Source of the DNA: Parastagonospora avenae f. sp. tritici 18332-5
Taxonomy: Eukaryota > Ascomycota > Dothideomycetes > Pleosporales > Phaeosphaeriaceae
Direction: 5' to 3'
Assembly: GCA_022559985.1 (NCBI GenBank)
Contig: JAFJTR010000056.1
Coordinates: 1 to 64,000 of the forward strand
Length of the DNA: 64,000 bases
The notes beneath the pieces were generated by a model. That model was given only the letters and a program-made list of their open reading frames with translations. It ran no database searches and was not told the origin of the DNA. Position 1 is the first letter of the stretch, and every line of letters begins with the position of its first letter. The translations under genes were made by a program, and so were the position numbers. Below are positions 55,738 through 64,000 of this stretch, piece by piece.

Positions 55738-58681
55738 ATGCGAAGATACAGGCCCGGCGGCGGCGGTCCGGTGCGCACCCATGGCGGCGTTGCTGTCCCG
55801 GACCCCTTCGCCATGGTGCGCGCGTACGACAGCGACACTAATCCCGCCCGCCCCATACGACCCTCCCCTCTAGCCGCCTCTACCATCCAGGGTCTCCCAC
55901 TCGACCTGCTCGACCGCCTGCGCTCCTTCCCTCTCTTCCAGGCAGCCCCTGACTCCTTCCTCACCGCCGTCGGACTGCACCTCAAGCCGCAGCTCTACCA
56001 GCCGCACGACACCATCCTCACCGAGGGCGAGACGGGCAAGGCCATGTACTGGCTGGTGCGGGGTGCGGTGCGAGTCACCTCCCGGGACCAGGAGAGTACA
56101 TATGCGGAACTGAAGCCTGGTGCTTTCTTTGGCGAGATTGGCATCCTGATGGACATCCCCCGCACGGCCACCATCATCGCCAACATGCGCTCGCTCGTCG
56201 TGCGTCTGAACAAAGAGGATCTCAAGAAGGAGCTGCCCAAGTTCCCCGAGGTGGAGATGGCCATCATGCACGAAGCCCAGGAGCGGCTGGCCATCTTGGA
56301 GCGCAAGAAGAAGGAGCTCGGAGGCAAGCGCCCCGCACTCCCCCTGCGCCAAATCACGGGCAAGCGCGAACGCGAGGACGGCGACGTGGTCATGGTAGAA
56401 ACAGGCGTCTTGCGTGATGGCGAGGTCGTCAATGCATACAAGAAAAGGAAGTCTCCGAGTCCGGGACTCACCGACGCAATAGCCCATAGCGCGTTCGGAA
56501 ACGGTGGTGTCCATGTGAGACCTCTGCTCAAAGAACTGCCGCTCTTTTCCAGCCTGCCCGACGACATCCTGCACTTCATCGGTATGCGTGCGCAGCCGCT
56601 CACGTTCCCACCGTTCTACGACATCATCAAGCAGGGCACTCAGGGGCGCGACGTCTTCTTCATCGTCAAGGGCGAAGTCGAAGTGGTCAACGTAAATGGG
56701 CCCGAGATGAACGGACACACATCGCCCATTCTAGGCCGCAGGAGATCCATTGCCGCAGGAGAGCACCACTTTCAAGAAGTTAGGGCGCGGTTGAAAACAG
56801 GCCAGTACTTTGGCGAAGTCGTCAGTCTCTCGCTAGCACCCCGCAGAACCGCAACTGTGCGCTCCGTCTCTTCTGTTGAGCTGCTGATGATCAGTGGGGA
56901 TACCCTGAACCAGCTGTGGGAAAAGTGCACGCCAGATGTGCGGCGACAGGTCGAGTCGGTCGCGAAAGAGAGATTACAGACCGCAAAGGACAACGACGTA
57001 CACATGGCCGACATCAACGGCACCCCCAATATCGACGACCTTGCGATTGCCGACATCACAGTTCCTCGAACCCCGAGGCGAAAGAAGAGCGTGCCGACCG
57101 TGACTTTCAATGACATCCCCAGCCACATCGACAGCCCCGTCACTCCGTCGCGAAGAGAGGAGAAGGTGATGGAGCCGTTCGACCCCGATCCGTTCCTCAA
57201 TGTGGACTTGGATAACGTCCGATCGAGATCGAGAAGAGGGTCGTTAGCACCCCCTACTCCAGATTCTCCACACAGTCCGACAAAGAGCGAGTTCCCCAAA
57301 CAACCGTCGCCAAACGGTTCCCCACTATCGCCGTCGCCCATGCCCAACTGGAAGCATACCTCAACCCCGCCAGACGCACCCCTCGATTTCAAGCGACCGC
57401 GCATGATACGGAGACCGAGCAAGTACAGTAGAGGGAAATTGCCGGACCCGATCTTGACAAAGGTGTTTGCGTATCTAAACATACACGAATTGATGAAGTT
57501 GCGCATCGTGTCGTGGCATTGGCATAAGACCATATCTTCATCACCCGACATCATGCACAATCTCGACCTGACCAAATTCAACCGAAAAGTCACCGACCGC
57601 ACACTCGTAGATATAATATGTCCTTTCGTTGGCACGCGGCCGAGATACATCAACATTAGCAACTGCTTCCATGTAACGGACGAAGGCTTTGCAGAGCTGG
57701 CCAAGACATGCGGGCCAAGCGTGCGGATATGGCGCATGAAGAGCGTGTGGGATATTACTGGACCGGCAGTCCTAGAGATGGTACAAAAGGCAAAGGGACT
57801 GGAAGAGGTCGACCTCAGCAACTGCAGAAAAGTAGGAGACAACCTTCTCGCTCGCATCATCGGCTGGGTCGTTCCTGAACTTCCACCACAAATGGCGATG
57901 GCGCACGCACAGCACCAAGCGCAAATGAACGGCCGGCGAGGAAAGGGCGCGAACAATCAGCCACCACCGCAACCACTGCCACCGGGAACGGTTGTTGGAT
58001 GTCCGAAGCTTCGCAGGCTTACACTGAGTTACTGCAAGCACATCACGGATCGGAGTATGGCGCATATTGCGGTACATGCCGCCAACAGGATCGAAAGCAT
58101 CGATTTGACAAGATGTACTACCATCACAGATGTGGGATTCCAGCATTGGAGCGTCTACCCCTTCCCGCGGTTGACGAAGCTGTGTCTGGCCGACTGCACA
58201 TACCTCACAGACAACGCCATCGTATATCTGACCAACGCGGCCAAGGGCCTGAGGGAGTTGGACTTGGTAAGTCACAGGATCATACGACAGAGAATCATCG
58301 CTAACATTAACCCAGTCCTTCTGCTGCGCCCTCTCCGATACTGCAACTGAAGTCCTAGCCCTCGGCCTCCCCTCCCTCACGCATCTCAACCTCGCCTTCT
58401 GCGGCTCCGCCGTCTCCGATACCTCCCTCCGCTGCATATCCTTGCACCTCCTCGAGCTGCGCAATCTGTCTGTCCGCGGGTGTGTGAGGGTCACCGGAAC
58501 CGGCGTCGAGGCTGTCATCGAGGGATGCAGAGATCTAGAACTCTTTGACGTCAGCCAGTGCAAGAATCTGGGCAGATGGCTGGATGCAGGTGGCGTCCAG
58601 GCAGTCAAACAACGAGGGCGAAACGTCAAATTCGAAACGGTGGCGGATGGCAAGTGGAGGGTTGGAAAGCAGCCGTTGTAG
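55738..58681 (+). CDS. two cyclic-nucleotide-binding domains + F-box + leucine-rich repeats
   Basis: Two exons, 55738-58266 and 58316-58681 (49-nt intron), giving 964 aa. CNB domain 1 spans about 60-175, with a phosphate-binding cassette FGEIGILMDIPRTAT. CNB domain 2 spans about 265-410, with FGEVVSLSLAPRRTAT. Both keep the Gly-Glu and Arg that contact a cyclic nucleotide. A disordered Ser/Pro/Arg linker follows (about 430-560), then an F-box (LPDPILTKVFAYLNIHELMKLR, about 567-588). Cysteine-type leucine-rich repeats of the AMN1/FBXL class run to the C-terminus (for example LDLTRCTTITDVGF, LCLADCTYLTDNAI). The repeats continue in frame through the intron. This suggests an SCF ubiquitin-ligase receptor gated by cAMP or cGMP. 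Confidence 0.9.
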
Positions 58682-60112
58682 CATGGTGAGCATACAGAAG
58701 CGCGGTGAAGACGCGATGTGAAAAAAGGGAAATGATTTCACGGCGATATGGGAGCATGTTACGCGCATCTTTATCCTGCGCGCAAGCGAACGAAACGACG
58801 GATAGTCGATCGATCTTTTTACTTTTCTTTTGTCTCTGGGCGGTGCATTTGAATCAGGCCATTCTAGACTTTCGTTATCTGTTTCTCTATCTCGGGTTCT
58901 TGGAAAAGAGGTGAACAACAAACTTCTGTACGATTTTTTTGATACCATCACCATGTATCTCCTTTATCTCTCGTAGCGTTGTGTTTGTTATCTGTATAGT
59001 CAAATAGAGAGTGCATAGATTCTGATTTACCCCCTTGTGAATGTTCGTTCTTGGGAGATAGATATGCAGATATGTGGCGCTCACAAGTCGGAGCTGGATC
59101 AACGAATTTGAAGAGGCACTGACGAAGTACCTGTCTTTTCTATCAAGATTACTGCTAAACGTTAATTGGCTTTCCCGTCGGCTCAAGGTACTGGGTTGCC
59201 ATTCCCCTTCCGGTCCAGACATTTGCGCTAGAGAGGAACAGATGCACCTGGTTCCACAGGAAGCTGGTAACTACCAAGTGAGCAGGGTATATGTGCTTTT
59301 GAGAAGACCCCAATCTCCAAGCCCTCAGGTTAGGTATTACTTTCAAGAAGCGCCGACACCCACCATCTAGCGCCCAACGACTCTCGAGACACCGGATGTA
59401 CTTTCTCCAATTAAATCGCAACCAAGTCACATGCAGCATATCCCGCTCTCACTGGACTTGCGATCGTCCGACTTTCATTTTTTCTTTCTCCAAACTCTAA
59501 GTTCTCTGCGGTGGCGATTGGATGTGTACATGGGTGTGACCTTGTGGTGACAGCGGAGGCTAGAGTCACTTCGACGCGCTAGTGGTCTGGGCGTCGGGTG
59601 AATGTCAGGGCGCGCAGAATAAGGTTGAAAGGTCTTCGTCGCAGGGTAGCGTTCGAAGAGATTAAGTTTTCGCGCAAAGAGCGGGGTAGTTTGCAATATA
59701 TCAGAACTTTTTACCTCCATGGTAATATGGTTTCTTTGTTGCATGCGTCCTGTGAGCAGCACGTGATGTATTTATTACTCGAGCCGCTCTGACAGCAATG
59801 AGCAACTGATGTAGATCTCTCGAGACAGTGTCGACACAGAGACAACAGCAATAGGCGCAGGTGTACTGTTGCAAAGACTTTCCCAAGCTGGTGCGGTGGA
59901 AAATTAGCCCGAAACTCTAATCAGCTGGAGGGAAGAACGATGCATCCGACCACGCGACTGCTCCTACGGCATCTGAACCTACGGCGTACCGCCCTAGCAT
60001 AGGTACTGACCCTGTTATCTCATACTCAATGTGACTTGTTTGCCCTCTCGTCCTTGGATGGGTTCATTGGAAACCTGATTCTTTGCAGTACCGGCCGAAA
60101 GAGCCAAGTGCG
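58682..60112. other. intergenic, no gene seen
   Basis: About 1.4 kb downstream of the F-box gene and upstream of the tentative gene. Frames are below about 140 codons without domains. Confidence 0.45.
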
Positions 60113-61014
60113 ATGTCGCAACACCGTTTGCTATGCAGAATTGAGGTAGCTCGAGTGGAAGATTGGGCAAGCGTCATTAAAGCAAACGACCTCGATGAAG
60201 AAGCGGCAAAGTAAGTGCATGAGTTCAGACGCTTCTCATGACTGGATTGTGGTTATAGAGGGCTACTGCGGTCGCTTGTTGACTACGCAATTGGGCTGAC
60301 AGGGCGGCAGAAAAGCATGAATAGAATACAGGTTACGACGTAAATACTGCTCCTAAATCGACTAATCACTGAGGCCAGCAAATTATTTTGGCGCAAACGT
60401 TGTCTGTAGTTCGTCGACCTTTTGCACGGCTTGATTGTGAGAGCTTAATCCATCCTTTATTCGGCCACGAATCGTTCTCGGGGGTGCACGTGGAGACTAT
60501 TCAAGCATCTAGAATAACTGCACAAGCTACTCAAGCCGTCTTGGCGATTGCGAATGTCCAAGAAGGTTTGTGCCGCTGTCAAACACGAACTTCTCGAACT
60601 TCATGTCCATGGATGGTATTATTAGAGAACATGCTCATCCATGTCGTCAACGCCGAACAACGGCAAACAGCGATAAGCTTTTTCGAAGGGGCAACTTATC
60701 CGAAGTCGGCGTTAGAAATGATGATTGTGTAAAGTGGTTTTCTCTTCTTGATCAAATATTGATCGTATTATCACTGACCTTGAGGCTACCCAAATAGGAA
60801 CCATTGTACATGGTCAAAGCGTAGTCATGTTTTGATTCCAGGTAGATGTTCGAATCATTTAGCGCACAGTGCATCTGCCCTTTCAGGGACTGATTGGACT
60901 GCAGAATGGAGTGAAGCTATCGATGCGGCAGCGTTTCTGACTCGCGTTTTCCAGCAATCGGCAGCGGAAGGAAGGTTTGCTTCTACGCGCAATGAGGAGT
61001 ATAGAGCTTGGTAA
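60113..61014 (+). CDS. tentative multi-exon gene, unknown function
   Basis: Exon 1 (60113-60210) opens with MSQHRLLCRIEVARVEDWAS. A GTAAGT donor joins it to 60259 onward (GLLRSLVDYAIGLTGRQKS), with the frame restored. A second intron ending in CAG just before 60379, with branch CTAATC, would join to QIILAQTLSVVRRPFARL and a frame that runs to 60732. Its donor (GTTACG) is poor. A further coding-like stretch (GTDWTAEWSEAIDAAAFLTR) ends at 61014. The intermediate splice sites are unclear, so the gene model is not reliable and it may be decayed. No domain is recognised; a DNA-binding or ankyrin-type role cannot be inferred. Coordinates are the outer limits of the coding-like sequence. Confidence 0.3.
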
Positions 61015-61465
61015 AATTACCATACCGCTGATCTCTACCGACTTCACCTAGTTAGGGCGATGCCGGTTCATGGCCTGCCTCAAAGCTAGGCACACTGTCT
61101 TTACATACACAAGACTGGGGAGGCATGAGCAGAGCTACGGAGTATCCTCGACCCGTGAGTACCAGTACAACTTTCAAGCTTGAGCCTGTAAATCGAGTGG
61201 GTATACATGGGACATGCATTGGACTAAACATTATCAGGAAGGTATCATCGATCGCTGTAGGTTTACCATGGTAGCAGAGTAACACAAGTCTGCCTGCAAG
61301 GATGTATACATGAGCTATGAGAGTGACGATATAAAGGAGAGCAAATGCCACTGATCAAGACCCCCTCCCACACCAAATGAGGCAGAGCTCAGAGCCGGTC
61401 TAATCCCCTACCTTCGATTCTCCAAATATTCTTTTCATCTTCATCAGTTCCATCAGCCAGCCGTC
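61015..61465. other. eqolisin upstream region
   Basis: 451 bp of promoter-side sequence with a TATA box (annotated separately). No gene is seen. Confidence 0.5.
61330..61336 (+). promoter_or_regulatory. TATA box (TATAAAG) of the eqolisin gene
   Basis: TATAAAG stands 136 bp upstream of the eqolisin start codon, with a pyrimidine-rich leader between them. Confidence 0.55.
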
Positions 61466-62311
61466 ATGAAGTTGTTTGTTGCTTTCCTGACCGCAACGCT
61501 CGCCACCTCAGCGCTTGCAGCTCCTTGGACGCTCGCCGACCGGGTCAAGGCACGCGCAGAAGGCAGACGCCACCATCGCTCCAGCCCTTCCAAGGCATTT
61601 GGAGCTAGTGGAGAACAGACTTTTGGCGCCGAGGGCGATGAAGCCAACAACACAGTCTACGGTCCCCACTACTCGCCCACTTGGGGCGGTGCCGTCCTCC
61701 GTACTCCCTCCCGCAGCACCTTCAAAACAGCCACCGGCCGCTTCACCGTTCCTGTACCTAGACACGTCCCTGGAGCCGGCAGGGAATCAGCAGCAGCGTG
61801 GGTCGGCATTGACGGCGACACATGCGACGGCGCAATTCTCCAGACTGGGGTAGACTTCACCATCGACCAGAACGGAAACGTCAACTATGAATCGTGGTAT
61901 CAGTTCTTCCCAGCTGATTCTGGCGACTATGTAAGCTTCAAAATCAGCGCCGGCGACGTCATCCAGGTCGATGTCAATGTGCTCTCGTCAACAACTGGCA
62001 CGGTTAAACTCTCGAATCTCAGCACCGGCCAGAGCATGGGCAAGACGTTGACTGCGGCACGAGGATCCAAATTGTGTCAACAAAATGCTGAGTGGATTGT
62101 GGAAGATTTTACGTATGATGGAGAGCAGGTCCCGATGAGCGACTTTGGTAGTGTGGTGTTTACGAATGCGGCTGCTACGCACTCTGATGGTAGCAAGGAG
62201 GGACTTCAGCGCGCGACAATCTTCAATCTCCGGAAGGACGGTGATTATTATACTGAGGCTACCATCGACAGCGCTTCTCAGGCTACTGTCAAGTTCACCT
62301 ACCAATACTAG
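61466..62311 (+). CDS. eqolisin (G1) secreted acid glutamic protease
   Basis: A single-exon protein of 281 aa, the usual prepro length. It is an extracellular, pepstatin-insensitive acid protease. Signal peptide: MKLFVAFLTATLATSALAA. A basic propeptide follows (residues 20-60, RVKARAEGRRHHRSS). The mature beta-sandwich has the catalytic pair: Gln126 in AILQTGVD and Glu209 in NAEWIVEDF. Their spacing of 83 residues equals that of scytalidoglutamic peptidase (Gln53/Glu136). Cys120 and Cys204 are placed for a disulphide. A TATAAAG box lies 136 bp upstream. It is likely secreted at low pH during protein use. Confidence 0.94.
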   Translation: MKLFVAFLTATLATSALAAPWTLADRVKARAEGRRHHRSSPSKAFGASGEQTFGAEGDEANNTVYGPHYSPTWGGAVLRTPSRSTFKTATGRFTVPVPRHVPGAGRESAAAWVGIDGDTCDGAILQTGVDFTIDQNGNVNYESWYQFFPADSGDYVSFKISAGDVIQVDVNVLSSTTGTVKLSNLSTGQSMGKTLTAARGSKLCQQNAEWIVEDFTYDGEQVPMSDFGSVVFTNAAATHSDGSKEGLQRATIFNLRKDGDYYTEATIDSASQATVKFTYQY

Positions 62312-64000
62312 GGCACAGCCACTTAGCAGTGTCCTTGAAGACTATACATGCACCTAGGTATCAATTGGCAGTGTCGCGTTGGATTAGGTCCAGTTTAATG
62401 TGACTTTTTTCTCCCGAGCTAAACACTCTCTTGCTGACCTCGCAACATTTTTTCATCGACCTTGTCACTCCAAAAAGTTCTATCCTGGTTTTTCTGAGCA
62501 GTCTCCAGGAATGCCTTTGTGTTCCACCTGCTATAATCCTTTGCATTCGATCACGTAGCGGCATTTAACTACCCGTAGTTTTCAAGGATAGCCAGACACC
62601 CATTATGCACCAAAATCGGGGTTTGACCTTCTCATCAATTCCATCGCTGTCATAGTGAGCATATCACGAGCCTTTTTGGAGGTATTAAGATGCATTCAAC
62701 GCGAGAAATAGTTCCTTGAACAGGCTTTGGGCTCGTGTAAGATACTTCAAGCTTCATACAAGCCTCGAACAAATTGTCTTGTCCAGGCGACTGGTTCTTA
62801 ATCTGGTGATACACGAGATCGCGAAACGGAGCTTGTTAACAACCTCCTAGTGATGTATCCAGATATCAGCAAAGTTCATGCATGCTCATGCATTTTCGTA
62901 TTTTAGCAAATGAGGTATACCAAAGGATTGCTTCGGAGAGTCCTTACACACGAAGGTTTTGAAGACGATGGTAAAGGCGTACAGCTAGATGGCTCGGTGT
63001 CCTTGCGTAGATGAAATCTGGCAATAGCCAAGTTCGCGTCACGACTGGCCTAGAATCCTCGATTGCGGGCCATGGCACACTACGAAGGCGTTTGATACGG
63101 ATTTAGAGATATCTTCAAGCGTTTTCCGCGGTTATGCTCCTTGCAGTTACAGACGCGCATAATTTGTCTTCCTATTCGTGCAGTCATTTGCGCTGCCTAT
63201 CATCCAAGGACCATTTTACCCACGTAGTTGGCCTGAACCACTTTTCCTGTAAGCTTTTTGGATGCTGGAATCTCCCGGTGTCGAAACAACAAGGACTGTG
63301 ATAACTTGTGCTTGCCAATGTCCCTCATTGGTCCGATCTGCACGGTTTTTCACATTGCTTGCCTTACTTCATGCAAGTCGCATTTTCAAGTAGAGTGCCT
63401 AATCACGCGCAAAATCAGCGTACATGTGAAATGAAGGGCCGCCTCTGATCCTTTCAGCGCATTGACTTCCAAGCCCAGAAGAGACTTTTCGGTTGCTGAA
63501 AACTGCGCTTGATCGATTTCAGTAGTCACTGCATTTTCTACGCTTCCCAAAACGTACGAGAGAGCCGGAAGTTGTTGTAACGGGCAACGATGAACACCGC
63601 TGTTCGGCGCGCTATTCATTAGCGCGATTCCGCCCTGTTGGATGATATCCCACAAGTCGTCACTCGGCCCTTTTGCGGACTGTTTGCGCCCTGATTTCGA
63701 TGGCGTATCGTCCCGGACGTTTAATACCTACTCGTGCTCCTAGCTTTACCGTTCTATGCGCGCGCTTGAACGAACTGCCGAATGCAAAGAATCTGGTAAG
63801 TTTGCCCTGGTGTACCTCATCTTTGGGAACAGTTTGCGCCAAGGTCTGGGCAAAGAATTATACTGCAAGCTCCTCGCTATTACCCTGTGGCTGGTGGTCT
63901 ATCAAGGTAGAAGTATTTGAAAGGTAGTGGCATCGAAGTACCAATGACACAGATCCTTACCAAAGCTCTATTACGTTAAGAAGTTACTTACATTATTGCC
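62312..64000. other. right-end region, no gene seen
   Basis: 1.7 kb after the eqolisin gene. Small frames on both strands (up to 89 codons, for example 63386-63655 and 63660-63842, minus) have no recognisable domain and no clear splice extension. A gene cut by the window edge cannot be excluded. Confidence 0.4.

Noticed and set aside
63386..63842. Two adjacent minus-strand frames near the right edge
   Set aside because: Separated by a stop, no domain, no splice signal that joins them. Too weak to call.

Overview
The window is nuclear DNA of a filamentous ascomycete (Pezizomycotina). The evidence is the short introns, mostly 47-70 nt with GT..AG ends and CTAAC/CTAAT-like branch sites, the long intergenic gaps, and the protein families present: fungalysin, eqolisin, secreted polyamine oxidase, Jen1-type MFS and GFA proteins. 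A dothideomycete is my guess from the overall feel of the proteins, not something the sequence proves. No rRNA, tRNA, CRISPR array or intact transposon was seen. Exon structures were built by hand from splice sites and reading-frame continuity.

Layout. 0-8.2 kb: a DJ-1/PfpI protein, an ERD2/KDEL-receptor homologue with a long acidic tail, and a two-repeat Myb/SANT-like protein. 8.2-12 kb is a gene-poor gap. 12-23 kb: a small secreted protein with a repeat array in its promoter, an aldo/keto reductase, a secreted flavin amine oxidase head-to-head with an NCS1 purine/cytosine-type permease, a coiled-coil protein ending in a Zn2Cys6-like cysteine pattern, and a GFA/CENP-V family protein.

23-36 kb is a gene graveyard with live genes scattered in it. 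Four decayed genes lie here: a secreted leucine-rich-type protein, an NmrA-like oxidoreductase, and two adjacent large genes of unknown family. They alternate with an apparently intact fungalysin (M36) and an enoyl-CoA hydratase. The lesions are in-frame stops plus one- or two-base frameshifts, while the introns still look spliceable, so the decay looks recent.

36-47 kb: a secreted GH3 glucosidase, a SAM methyltransferase, a Jen1-type carboxylate MFS transporter and a cytochrome P450. 47-59 kb is a housekeeping block: exosome subunit RRP41 divergent from an ERCC6L2-like SNF2 ATPase, a minimal RNase III-domain protein with a substituted metal-ligand position, a glycine-zipper/RS-rich protein, and a large protein joining two cyclic-nucleotide-binding domains to an F-box and leucine-rich repeats. 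59-64 kb: an uncertain multi-exon gene and an eqolisin (G1) protease.

Taken together, the secreted enzymes (M36, G1, GH3, amine oxidase) and the uptake systems (NCS1, Jen1-type) fit a saprotrophic or plant-associated lifestyle. I see no convincing biosynthetic cluster: the P450, methyltransferase and MFS gene lie within about 7 kb of one another, but no backbone synthase is present. The most interesting items are the CNB-CNB-F-box-LRR protein, the C-terminal Zn2Cys6-like motif, the two unknown decayed genes, and the two promoter repeat arrays.
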